From Pseudomonas lini (GTDB lineage Bacteria; Pseudomonadota; Gammaproteobacteria; Pseudomonadales; Pseudomonadaceae), in NCBI RefSeq assembly GCF_964063345.1, contig NZ_OZ061318.1, positions 1,426,001-1,490,000 of the forward strand: DNA of 64,000 nucleotides, written 5' to 3'. The position numbers and the translations under genes are program-made. Of this stretch, positions 36,912 to 45,757 are shown piece by piece (positions within the stretch are counted from its first letter, which is position 1; each line of letters opens with the position of its first letter). The notes under the pieces were generated by a model that was given only the letters and a program-made list of their open reading frames with translations, was not told the DNA's origin and ran no database searches.

Positions 36912-37706
36912 TCACTTGTAACGCGTGGCGGCCGTGCTTCTGGACAGATTCGGCGCCATCGCATGACGCGCCGCCATAAAGGCCTCCCACTCGGAGGCAT
37001 TCGGTAACGAAGGAATGGTGATCAACTCACCTTGGTCCAGACCCGACAACGCCGCGTCGACCATTTCCCCCGCTTCCATGATCATGTCCGCCGGAATCTG
37101 GGACGCATCGATACCGGAGCGCTCCAAAATCTCGGTGCGTGTTACACCCGGCAACACCGCTTGAACCTGAACCCCAGTGCCCGCAAGCTCCGCGTTCAAC
37201 GACTGAGTCAGGCTCAACACATAAGCCTTGCTCGCGCTGTACGTCGCATTGAACCGCTCAGGAAACAACGCTACCACCGACGCAATATTAATGATCGTCC
37301 CGCGACCGGCCTTGGAAAAACCGGCCGCCGCTGCCGAGGCCAGCCGCGTCACCGTGGTGACGTTCAGCTGAATCAACCGCTCCAGCTGATCCATATCAGC
37401 GTTGGCCAGCAACCCATCTGCAGCAACTCCAGCGTTGTTCAGCAACAGGCTGATGCTCGAATCGCTGCGCAGACGCTGCTCAAGCTTCAACACATCATCC
37501 TTCTGCGTCAGATCCGCCTTCAGCACCTCCACCTGAACACCATGCGCCGCGCGCAACTTGCTCGCCGCAGCCTCCAGCCGTTCCAGATCACGGGCAACCA
37601 GCAGCAAATCAAAACCACGCGCCGCCAACCGCTCAGCGTAAACCGCACCAATGCCGGAAGAAGCACCGGTGACAAGGGCCGTACCTTGGTTCTGGACAGA
37701 ATTCAT
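36912..37706 (-). CDS. Short-chain dehydrogenase/reductase
   Basis: This 264-residue SDR has a nucleotide-binding GASSGIGAVYAERLAARG, NNAGVAADG (NNAG motif), the Ser-containing IINIASVVALFP, and catalytic YSASK. It prefers either NAD(H) or NADP(H); the residues after strand 2 (LLLVARDLERL) contain Arg, suggesting NADPH. It forms a two-gene unit with the FabF-type synthase and may reduce a 3-oxoacyl product, but this is an inference from pairing. Confidence 0.85.
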   Translation of the reverse strand: MNSVQNQGTALVTGASSGIGAVYAERLAARGFDLLLVARDLERLEAAASKLRAAHGVQVEVLKADLTQKDDVLKLEQRLRSDSSISLLLNNAGVAADGLLANADMDQLERLIQLNVTTVTRLASAAAAGFSKAGRGTIINIASVVALFPERFNATYSASKAYVLSLTQSLNAELAGTGVQVQAVLPGVTRTEILERSGIDASQIPADMIMEAGEMVDAALSGLDQGELITIPSLPNASEWEAFMAARHAMAPNLSRSTAATRYK

Positions 37707-37779
37707 GACTGTACTCCCGGGAGATGCTTGAAAAAGGCGAGCGCCTGAAAGTCAGGGCGCTTCAGCGGACGAGGAATTT

Positions 37780-37785
37780 ATTATA
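37780..37785 (-). promoter_or_regulatory. Possible -10 element upstream of the SDR-fabF unit
   Basis: The minus strand reads TATAAT, a perfect -10 hexamer about 75 bases before the SDR start. No good -35 is found 17 bases upstream. The A/T-rich AAAATTA direct repeat and imperfect palindrome GCTATCATATGGC there could be a regulator site. Confidence 0.35.
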
Positions 37786-37867
37786 GGCATAATTTTAACG
37801 CCATATGATAGCCGTAATTTTCTCCACCCCGATGAAAGGTGCCAGATCACCCTCCGCGGCAATAAGC

Positions 37868-37894
37868 AAAAAGGCCGGTCAATGACCGGCCTCT
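37868..37894 (-). terminator. Rho-independent terminator of the comEA-like gene
   Basis: On the minus strand GAGGCCGGTCA pairs with TGACCGGCC and is followed by TTTTTGC. It lies 18 bases past the stop at 37913. Confidence 0.88.
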
Positions 37895-37912
37895 TGGCGT
37901 GGATTTACAAGC

Positions 37913-38248
37913 TTAGTTCACTTCCAGCTTCTCGCGATTCTTGTCCAGAATGGCTTTGCCGATCCCTTTCACTTCCAGCAATTCGTCGACGGACGAAAAT
38001 GGCCCATTACTCTCACGATACGCAACAATCGCCTTGGCTTTCGCCTCACCAATCCCGGACAGCTCGCGCTGCAGAGTCGGCGCATCAGCCCCATTGAGAT
38101 CGACCTTACTCGTTTGAGCCTTGGCGGCAACGCCCAGCATCAAGGGTGCTTTGGCAGCCTCCGGCGCCGCTGTCGGCGCAGCAATGGCCGCAATAGAGGC
38201 GCTGGTGAGCAGGGCAAAAACCAGAGAATAGAAATAGCCAGTACGCAT
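37913..38248 (-). CDS. ComEA-like helix-hairpin-helix protein
   Basis: The protein has 111 residues. A signal peptide (about 1-24, FALLTSASIAAIAAP) precedes an Ala-rich linker and a helix-hairpin-helix pair: VDLNGADAPTLQRELSGIGE and DELLEVKGIGKAILDKN. This is the ComEA layout without the longer OB domain. Periplasmic ComEA binds incoming DNA in competence systems. It follows wbpM, as the ComEA homologue does in P. aeruginosa. The ATG at 38248 gives a proper signal peptide. Confidence 0.85.
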   Translation of the reverse strand: MRTGYFYSLVFALLTSASIAAIAAPTAAPEAAKAPLMLGVAAKAQTSKVDLNGADAPTLQRELSGIGEAKAKAIVAYRESNGPFSSVDELLEVKGIGKAILDKNREKLEVN

Positions 38249-38361
38249 AAATGAAGCTCCATGACATCGATTGGAAGAAGCAGCTTTTCCGAAGCTGCCT
38301 CCCAAACTTAGGCGATGTGGTGGAGCTGTCAAAAGTGTGTCAGTTACAGGATGTGAAACAA

Positions 38362-40356
38362 TCAGGGTTCGAGGCGGCGTTGCTGGTGGATCCAGTCGAC
38401 GATCTCCCCGTCGGGGGTGTAGCCGCTGACCGTTTCGCGCAGGAGTTGACGGACGCGGGAGTAATCATCCTGTTCGACGGCAAGCAGCAACTCGGTCAAA
38501 CGCCCCTTGAGCACGTCCCAGGGCAAATGGTCTTCGTTGGCGGTCATGATCATCGGATGCGGTGTCGCGGCAACGTTATCGCCGATCAGCAACTCTTCGT
38601 AGAGCTTCTCTCCCGGACGCAGGCCCGTAAACTCGATCGAAATATCGCCCTGGGGATTTCGCTCGGAACGGATGCTCAAGCCGGACAGGTGAATCATCTT
38701 CTCCGCCAGTTCGATGATCTTCACCGGTTCCCCCATATCCAGCACGAATACATCACCGCCCTGCCCCATGGAGCCGGCCTGAATCACCAGTTGCGCGGCT
38801 TCAGGGATAGTCATGAAGTAGCGGGTGATTTTCGGGTGCGTGACCGTCAATGGACCACCGGACTTGATCTGACTGTGGAACAACGGAATCACCGAACCGG
38901 ACGACCCCAACACATTGCCAAAACGCACCATGGTGAAACGGGTTTTGTTGACCCGGGATACATTGGCCTTGTCGCCAAACAGTACCGGGGCAACTTCACG
39001 ACTGAGGGCCTGAAGGGTCAACTCCGCCAGACGCTTGGTGCTGCCCATGATGTTGGTCGGACGAACGGCTTTATCGGTAGAAATCAGCACGAAGTTGGCG
39101 ACACCCGACTGCAATGCAGCCTGAGCAGTGTTCAATGTGCCAATGACATTGTTGAGCACGCCTTCGGCAATGTTGTGCTCGACCATCGGCACATGCTTAT
39201 AAGCAGCCGCGTGATAGACGGTATCCACGCGCCAGGTCTTCATCACATCGAGCAGTTTGTGCGGGTGACGAATGGAGCCCAGGATAGGCAGCAACTTGAC
39301 CGTTACCGACTCACGGCAGGCGCGCTGCTCCAACTCCGACAGAATGCTGTAAAGGTTGAATTCACTGTGTTCGAACAGAATAAGCGTGGTCGGGCCAAGG
39401 GAGAAAATCTGCCGGCACAGCTCCGAACCGATCGACCCGCCAGCGCCAGTGACCATCACTGTCTTGCCTTTGATACAGCGCTCAAGCAAATCGGCCTGGG
39501 CTGGCACGGCATCACGGCCCAGCAAATCAGCGATATCCACTTCCTGGATGTCTTCAACCTTGACCCGGCCGCTGGCCAGATCGGTGAAGTTCGGGACGCT
39601 TCGTACGTGCAAAGGAAAAGCTTCAAGCAGATTCAAAATCTCTCTTCGCCGCGCGCGGGTCGACGACGGAAGCGCCAACAAGATCTCCTGAGCGCCGGTG
39701 ACATCGATCATCTGCTGGATGTGCTTGGGCTTGAATACCTGCAGGCCGGAAATAACCCGATCAGCGATGCCGCTGTCATCATCAATGAAGGCAACCGGTC
39801 TCATCACCCGCCCCATTCGCAATGCGGCGACCAACTGATTGCCTGCAACACCAGCACCGTAGATCGCTACCTTGGTCAGACCATCATCCCGGCTGGCAAA
39901 AGGCACATGCTGAGCGGCCATGAACCAGTCGCCGAGGAAGTATTGACGCATGGCCAGGCGCAAGCCGCCGACCATGACCAGACTTAGCCACCAATAGTTG
40001 AAAATGATCGAGCGCGGAACCACCGTTTCGTGATTGCTATACCAATACACCACAAATGCCAGAATCAGAGCAGAAAGACTGACAGCCTTGATAATGGCAA
40101 TCAGCGCGTCATTGCCAAAATAACGCATGACGGCACGGTACATGCCAAACCGTATGAACAGGGGAATGGCCACCAGCGGAGCGCTGATAAAAAGCCAGGT
40201 GTGCTCACGCAGAGGATTGATCATATCCTCGACACCCAGGCGCACCACAAACGCCATCCAGAGCGCAAAGGTGACCAGAACCACGTCAGCGATCACTTGA
40301 AGCGTGCGCTTCTGGCGTCGTGGCAGTCCGAGCAGTAGCACTCTCAACCTATCCAT
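38362..40356 (-). CDS. wbpM: UDP-GlcNAc 4,6-dehydratase, membrane-bound (WbpM/FlaA1 family)
   Basis: This 664-residue enzyme matches WbpM in length. It has four N-terminal membrane helices (about 20-135) and a non-catalytic Rossmann domain (VAIYGAGVAGNQLVAAL near 165). The catalytic SDR domain carries TGAGGSIGSELCRQI near 302, AAAYKHVPMVE near 385 and PTNIMGSTKR near 435, where Met replaces the usual catalytic Tyr, as in UDP-GlcNAc 4,6-dehydratases. It makes UDP-4-keto-6-deoxy sugars for FucNAc or QuiNAc. The ATG at 40356 follows AGGAGG by 11 bases; an earlier frame start at 40395 is possible. It is the last gene of the O-antigen locus. Confidence 0.92.
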   Translation of the reverse strand: MDRLRVLLLGLPRRQKRTLQVIADVVLVTFALWMAFVVRLGVEDMINPLREHTWLFISAPLVAIPLFIRFGMYRAVMRYFGNDALIAIIKAVSLSALILAFVVYWYSNHETVVPRSIIFNYWWLSLVMVGGLRLAMRQYFLGDWFMAAQHVPFASRDDGLTKVAIYGAGVAGNQLVAALRMGRVMRPVAFIDDDSGIADRVISGLQVFKPKHIQQMIDVTGAQEILLALPSSTRARRREILNLLEAFPLHVRSVPNFTDLASGRVKVEDIQEVDIADLLGRDAVPAQADLLERCIKGKTVMVTGAGGSIGSELCRQIFSLGPTTLILFEHSEFNLYSILSELEQRACRESVTVKLLPILGSIRHPHKLLDVMKTWRVDTVYHAAAYKHVPMVEHNIAEGVLNNVIGTLNTAQAALQSGVANFVLISTDKAVRPTNIMGSTKRLAELTLQALSREVAPVLFGDKANVSRVNKTRFTMVRFGNVLGSSGSVIPLFHSQIKSGGPLTVTHPKITRYFMTIPEAAQLVIQAGSMGQGGDVFVLDMGEPVKIIELAEKMIHLSGLSIRSERNPQGDISIEFTGLRPGEKLYEELLIGDNVAATPHPMIMTANEDHLPWDVLKGRLTELLLAVEQDDYSRVRQLLRETVSGYTPDGEIVDWIHQQRRLEP

Positions 40357-40569
40357 ACTCGTCAACCCCTCCTTTGAATTACTTATCCCGGCCATCTACG
40401 CGAGCAGGGCCTTGTCATGAACTGTTCGAATATCGGCTTCGACAAGTCCGCCCTTAATGCCTGTCGAAGCAGGAATTGACGTAAAGTAACCAAAACGTCA
40501 CAGAAAAACACTCACTTCAGTCAGCCTCTGATCGACTCCTGTCATTCGACAATCGATAAAAAGTAGCAG

Positions 40570-40601
40570 AAAAAAGAGCCATCCTGAAGATAGCTCTTTC
40601 T
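40570..40601 (-). terminator. Rho-independent terminator after the multidomain glycosyltransferase
   Basis: On the minus strand AGAGCTATC pairs with GATGGCTCT (one G-T pair) and runs into TTTTTTCTG. It separates the large gene from wbpM, which therefore probably has its own promoter in 40357-40569. Confidence 0.8.
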
Positions 40602-40629
40602 GTGTCCACTGTTGATCGGCTTGAGTCAG

Positions 40630-43600
40630 TTATCCACCGACTTGACTGTAGCCCTCGCAGGATTTTGCAGCCCGGTCTCTGGCGATGGAATAAGCCTCGT
40701 GCAATAGCTTGTGCCGCTCCAGACGCACATTCGGATCAGCCGGAGTGCGGAACAGGGAAGTGGTTTTCGGTACGTAAGTAAAGGTATTGCCGTAACCGTA
40801 CCGCAGCCACAGATTCCAATCCTCAAGATTGCTCATGTCAGTCTCGAATCCTCCGCGCTGCAAATAGAGATCGCGCTGGAAGAGCAAGGACTGGATCGGG
40901 ATGAAATTGTGATCAAGCAGAATATTGTAGTCATATTCATGCTTGAAGTACGCCGGGGTCTCATGACTGACTTCGGTGTAGCGACCATCCGGCCCTGTCA
41001 CCGTCCCAACTTCCATTGCCAGTGAATAAGCGGCAACCGCCTCGCGATTCTTCGCCAACGCTGCGACGAGCACTTCGACGTGATCGGAAAACAGCAGGTC
41101 GTCATCATCCAGGAACATGCAATAGGTACCCTTGGCCATTTCAAGGCCATAGTTGCCTGTCACGGAGCGCCCGACTTTATCCATGCCGTAGAAACGGATG
41201 GAGCGGTCCGCTTGCTGCTGGAACTCGGCCACCAGATCCTTCATGGTCTGGCCGCCATCTTCCACCACCACCAGCTCCACATTGGGGTATGTCTGATTCA
41301 ATACCGATATGATCGCCTGGCGAAGGAATTCGTTACGGTTACGATAAGTACGGGTAACGATCGTCACCAACGGAGCGTCGCCCAGCGGTTCACCCACCGT
41401 CCAGAACGCCCCATCGCGAATCATCTCGTAATCGAAACCGCGGAAAGGGAAGTAACTGTCCTTGCTTGAGCCTTTGCCCGACAGGAAATGCGGCGCTTTT
41501 CTGATGATCTTGCCGAAATTCGCAATCAAGTCACGGCGTACACCGGCATAAACTTCCGGACGGAACAACAATGCTCCTTGCAGCACCAGTGTCCCGAGCT
41601 TGTCGCTGAGATCGCCGTAGCGCAAACGCAAGTAAGCGTTGGCCAACGTACTGCCAGTAAACTGAATGGGCTTTACATGGTTTTCATGTTCATAGGTGTA
41701 GTGATAAACCACCGCCGAAGGACAGTACTTCAACCGATAACCATAAGAGCGGAACCGGTAGGACAGCTCAACATCCTCGCCATACATGAATATCTCATGC
41801 TCGTACCCGCCGACTTTTACATAAGCCGAACGCCTGATCAGAATGCAAGCATGCGAGGACCAATTAGTTTCCTGGGTGACCGGATCATAGTATTTTGGAT
41901 GTTCATAAGGTGCCTGGCGCAGTTCCCATGAGGCAACGGCTCCCACCATATCCGACAGGGCTGAAGCCACCACTCTCTCTATCGAGTCGCCGGCGAATAC
42001 AATATCGATGTTACTGACCAGGACAAATTCTGCCTGCCCAGTCGTTATCGCCCTGTCATGCCCCAGTCCAAAGCCCACATTCTCGCCCTGGATGATTTCG
42101 AAACCTGCCAATTCAGCGCCGAGCAGTGTTTTCCAGCGCTGCAGATCCTGTACGGTGCTGTCTTTGGAACCGTTATCGACGAAACATACATTCAGTTTTT
42201 GCAGTGGGTAGCTCTGAGCCTTCAGGGACTCGAAGAAGCCATCGACCCACTTGCCGCTGTTGTATGTAACGATCGAGACATCGATCACCGGGTGAGCATC
42301 AAGCACCGGCATGCTCAGCGAATGGCCGAAACGCCGGTCGGCGACGACCTGAACCGCTTTGAGGTTATGTTGCGAGTTGATGGCCCGCATCACCTTGGTG
42401 CGCGCAGCTTTTGCATAGTGACTCAAGCGCATGCGGATGCCGATCAGAAATGGAAGTTTCTGATAAATCGGGCGTAAAGCAGCGCGGGGATTGGCAAGCA
42501 CGCCTTGCAGTTTCCACCAGGCCCACAACAGCAAACGTCGCACCCCCCTGAACGGACGGGTCATGGACCAGGATTTCGAGGAATAGACGTTGTACAGATC
42601 CCCCTTCAAAACCAGTATTTCTGATTTGAGGGCATCGATTTGCTGGTTCAGTCGGTTCTGTGTCTGCAGCAATTCGTCGTTGTCTTGAAGATATCTGTCG
42701 TCCAGCACCGAAGTGAACTTTTCGTCCATGACCGAGAGTTGATCCTTCGTCAAAAGCAGTTCATCCCTAACACTTGTCAGCTCGCTTCGCGCGGCCAGAT
42801 ACGTTTCATTGAGGTTTGACAGCTCACCGCCCATTTCCTGATTCTTTTCTTCGAGCCAAGTAATATAGGACTGCTGACGATAGCTTTCCAGGTCAGGATC
42901 AAACGTGTTTCTCGCCGGATCGACCGTGATTGTCCGTGCAAGACGGGAAAGATGCGCGGAAGGCTCATTGAATTGCGCCGCCCCCAGAAAATAGCGCGAC
43001 TGTGCAAAATCCAGGATTTGCGCCCGCAGCTCTCTGGAACATGGCGCCACCGCCCTGTGTTCCTGCCACAGCGCCGCAAGATCCGCCGGTTGACCGACAT
43101 CAATGGTCAGGCCTGTGCCCGAGTATGGTGCCTTGCCCAGGGCATACACAGTCTTGCCCGCCAGAGCGGCTTCGAACCCGGCCGAAGAGTTGATCGTAAA
43201 CACCACATCGGCACTGGCAATCAGATCCGCGATGCTCTCTTCCTTATCAGCCACCAGAACATGTTCAGGGAGCGCCGGCACTTCATCGAGAGGGTGTGGT
43301 TTGACCACCACCTTATAGTCGGAGCCCTCCACCACGCCGACCACATGCTGTACATACTCGGCCATGCTGAAAAATGGAGAACCCATAATGATGTTGGAAT
43401 CGTCCTGAACCTGAAGCAGGATCAGTATCGTAGGGACACGACTGGTGCCTCGGAAACGATAACTTTCTTCCATCTGTTGCAGACGCACCAGAGCGGCTTC
43501 GATCGGCAACTCTGATTGCTGCTCTCGATAATCGGTAAACTCGGCACTGAAGCCACTGCGTACGTTAACGCCACGACTGTCTGAGTAGTAACCCATCGGA

Positions 43601-44493
43601 TTCGGTGTACGCAACATCCCAAGCTCGTTGAACAGCAAAGGAATGCCTTTGGCTGCGCAAACGGTTTCGAGACTGCCGTCATAATTCCAGCAGAACACCA
43701 GTTCCGGATCGACATTGTTGATCAGGGACTCGACGAATCGGTCGTGAAACCCTAGAGGCTCTTTATTAAGGAGACACTTCCAGTCGTTCAACCAGTCCGA
43801 GGTCTGGGCGTCTGGATAGTCGCAGTTATAGGAGGCCGGGCTGATCCACGTGTGGCCGAAGTCAGGGTATTCGCTCTTCAACTCATTGGAGCCGACAAAA
43901 ATACATTCCCAACCATCATCGGCAAACCGTTTCGCCAGCGGTAGATACACGTCAACAATGCTGCTGAACAGCGTCGGACGCTCTCTCAATACTAACGGTA
44001 GCGTGTAAAAAACCACGCGCTTGAACTTCCTCGGCGCTACTTTTACTGCCGGATCACCCGCCGCGATGCTATTGGGGGGGACGTTGAATTTAACCACCGA
44101 GTTCGCCGCAATGATCGCACCCTGTCCGATCACCGCCCCCGCCAGCACCGAAGCATTGGCGCCGATCCAGACGTCATCACCGATTTCCACCTCTGCCAGC
44201 CTCAGCCCTTGATCCTTGATTGGCGAGTGCAAGTCATAGCGATGAGTCGATGACGTAATGGAAACGTTGGGCGCGATCAAAACATCTTTACCAATGATGA
44301 CCTTGCCGCTGCCGTTCACCCATGTGCCGTAATTGATGACCGTACCAGATGAAATGCTCAAGTAGCCACCGGCACCGCATTCGATGACGACGTTATCCCG
44401 GATTTGAACGCCATCCTCGATGATGCAAACAGCCGTTTCGTCTACATGAAACTTGACCGTTTCTGCAATATCCGCATTACCAATTTTAAGCAT
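40630..44493 (-). CDS. Multidomain O-antigen polymerase/terminator: acyltransferase + GT-B + coiled coil + GT2 + GT2 (WbbB-like)
   Basis: The protein has 1287 residues. Residues 1-160 form a left-handed β-helix acyltransferase (IIGKDVLIAPNVSITSSTHR with probable catalytic His; VEIGDDVWIGANASVLAGAV). Residues ~160-525 resemble capsule Kdo-transferase modules of the KpsS/KpsC/WbbB type (VVKPHPLDE; TINSSAGFEAALAGK, then YSGTGLT). Residues ~545-640 are a coiled coil closing with SKSWSMTRPFRGVRR. The first GT2 domain (~738-960) has VSIVTYNSG, FVDNGS and the divalent-metal region LVSNIDI. The second (~1040-1250) has VTIVTRTYRN, VVEDGG and MFLDDDD. The ATG at 44493 lies 4 bases after the wzt stop. 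It is probably the chain polymerase and capping enzyme of the O antigen. Sugar specificity is not readable. Confidence 0.85.
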   Translation of the reverse strand: MLKIGNADIAETVKFHVDETAVCIIEDGVQIRDNVVIECGAGGYLSISSGTVINYGTWVNGSGKVIIGKDVLIAPNVSITSSTHRYDLHSPIKDQGLRLAEVEIGDDVWIGANASVLAGAVIGQGAIIAANSVVKFNVPPNSIAAGDPAVKVAPRKFKRVVFYTLPLVLRERPTLFSSIVDVYLPLAKRFADDGWECIFVGSNELKSEYPDFGHTWISPASYNCDYPDAQTSDWLNDWKCLLNKEPLGFHDRFVESLINNVDPELVFCWNYDGSLETVCAAKGIPLLFNELGMLRTPNPMGYYSDSRGVNVRSGFSAEFTDYREQQSELPIEAALVRLQQMEESYRFRGTSRVPTILILLQVQDDSNIIMGSPFFSMAEYVQHVVGVVEGSDYKVVVKPHPLDEVPALPEHVLVADKEESIADLIASADVVFTINSSAGFEAALAGKTVYALGKAPYSGTGLTIDVGQPADLAALWQEHRAVAPCSRELRAQILDFAQSRYFLGAAQFNEPSAHLSRLARTITVDPARNTFDPDLESYRQQSYITWLEEKNQEMGGELSNLNETYLAARSELTSVRDELLLTKDQLSVMDEKFTSVLDDRYLQDNDELLQTQNRLNQQIDALKSEILVLKGDLYNVYSSKSWSMTRPFRGVRRLLLWAWWKLQGVLANPRAALRPIYQKLPFLIGIRMRLSHYAKAARTKVMRAINSQHNLKAVQVVADRRFGHSLSMPVLDAHPVIDVSIVTYNSGKWVDGFFESLKAQSYPLQKLNVCFVDNGSKDSTVQDLQRWKTLLGAELAGFEIIQGENVGFGLGHDRAITTGQAEFVLVSNIDIVFAGDSIERVVASALSDMVGAVASWELRQAPYEHPKYYDPVTQETNWSSHACILIRRSAYVKVGGYEHEIFMYGEDVELSYRFRSYGYRLKYCPSAVVYHYTYEHENHVKPIQFTGSTLANAYLRLRYGDLSDKLGTLVLQGALLFRPEVYAGVRRDLIANFGKIIRKAPHFLSGKGSSKDSYFPFRGFDYEMIRDGAFWTVGEPLGDAPLVTIVTRTYRNRNEFLRQAIISVLNQTYPNVELVVVEDGGQTMKDLVAEFQQQADRSIRFYGMDKVGRSVTGNYGLEMAKGTYCMFLDDDDLLFSDHVEVLVAALAKNREAVAAYSLAMEVGTVTGPDGRYTEVSHETPAYFKHEYDYNILLDHNFIPIQSLLFQRDLYLQRGGFETDMSNLEDWNLWLRYGYGNTFTYVPKTTSLFRTPADPNVRLERHKLLHEAYSIARDRAAKSCEGYSQVGG

Positions 44494-44497
44494 GATA

Positions 44498-45757
44498 TTA
44501 AGCAACCTTCACAACGTTCACTGTTGACGGGCAGTAAGCAACCCCAACGATCTGACGCCCGCCAGACACACTCAACTTCCTCATCGGCCAGCGTTGATCC
44601 AGTTCAACTCGCTCCCCATCCAGACTGGCCATGCCGATGAACAGGAAGTACTCCCCGGGCGCCACATTGAGCGGGAAGGAAAAGCTGATTTTGTAGGCAC
44701 CTTTCTCGAAATCGAACTTGCAGCCGGCCAGCAAGGTGTTGTCGCCCGCCACATCGACGCCTTTGGCATCGCGCAACGAATAGCCGATGACCACTTCGCG
44801 CAACTCAGCATAAGACTGGACGTAGCAATGCATCGTGACGTCTTCTGTCGGTTCGAAGTGATTGGTCAACGAGCCGTCTGCACTGTAAAAATCAACAGCG
44901 TTGATCTTCGCTGCGCCGGAACCGAATCGAACTTCCGAAATATCGCCCAACTCGGAGTCATAGGAAACATCGGCGTGCTGCTCTTCAACCACCGGCACCG
45001 CCACCGAACTGCTGTTACGCACCTTTTTTTCGTAGTTCTTGGTGGCGGTCAGCACGTCGGTGCTGTAATCGATAATCTGGCCGTTCTGCATCACGATGAC
45101 AGCCTGGCAGAAGCGAATAACTGATTGGGTATCGTGAGAAACGAAAAGGATTGTGGTACCACGCTCCTGCATATGCTTCATCTTGAGCATGCACTTGAGC
45201 TGAAAGCCCGCATCTCCGACGCTTAACGCCTCGTCGACGATCAGTACGTCAGGTTCAACGTTAATCGCCACGGAAAATGCCAGCCGCGCAAACATCCCGC
45301 TGCTGTACATGCGTACGGGTTGATTGACGAAGTCGCCGATGTCGGCAAATTCCAGAATGGCCCCAATACGGGTTTGCATCTCGGCATGTGAGTACCCCAT
45401 CAGGGATCCCTGGAAATAAATGTTTTCCACGCCTGTGTAATCCGGATTGAACCCAGCACCCAACTCAAGCAGCGATGCCACCCGGCCAACAACCCTGACC
45501 TCGCCGCTCGAGGGTGTCAGCACCCCTGTAAGGATTTTCAACAAGGTGCTTTTACCTGCACCGTTCTTGCCCAGGATCCCGACGGTCTGGCCTTTCTCGA
45601 CCGAAAAAGAAACATCGGTCAGCGCATGAAAATCATGATGTCTATGCTTGCCGAAAAGCGAAAGAGCCTCGACCAGTCGGTCTACGGGCTTGTTATAAAG
45701 CCGGTAGACCTTACTGACGTTATGGACGCTGATTGCGCTCTCATTCACTGCATTCAT
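44498..45757 (-). CDS. wzt: O-antigen ABC exporter ATPase Wzt with carbohydrate-binding domain
   Basis: This 419-residue protein has an ATPase domain (about 1-250): Walker A GILGKNGAGKSTLLK, signature MYSSGMFARLAFSVA, Walker B DVLIVDEALSVGD. A C-terminal β-sandwich follows (about 265-419; VRFGSGAAKINAVDFYSADG), the type that in E. coli O9a and Klebsiella O12 binds the capped chain end. The extension means export likely depends on a terminal modification. Its start overlaps the wzm stop, and its stop is 4 bases before the WbbB-like gene. Confidence 0.93.
   Translation of the reverse strand: MNAVNESAISVHNVSKVYRLYNKPVDRLVEALSLFGKHRHHDFHALTDVSFSVEKGQTVGILGKNGAGKSTLLKILTGVLTPSSGEVRVVGRVASLLELGAGFNPDYTGVENIYFQGSLMGYSHAEMQTRIGAILEFADIGDFVNQPVRMYSSGMFARLAFSVAINVEPDVLIVDEALSVGDAGFQLKCMLKMKHMQERGTTILFVSHDTQSVIRFCQAVIVMQNGQIIDYSTDVLTATKNYEKKVRNSSSVAVPVVEEQHADVSYDSELGDISEVRFGSGAAKINAVDFYSADGSLTNHFEPTEDVTMHCYVQSYAELREVVIGYSLRDAKGVDVAGDNTLLAGCKFDFEKGAYKISFSFPLNVAPGEYFLFIGMASLDGERVELDQRWPMRKLSVSGGRQIVGVAYCPSTVNVVKVA

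Noticed and set aside
38251..39987. 578-codon open frame on the plus strand
   Set aside because: It is antisense to wbpM; the minus-strand frame has clear motifs and this one has none.
40630..44493. Large glycosyltransferase gene as an assembly fusion of several genes
   Set aside because: The frame is continuous for 3.9 kb, with linkers and a coiled coil between domains and no internal ribosome site at domain borders. WbbB-type proteins have a similar plan.
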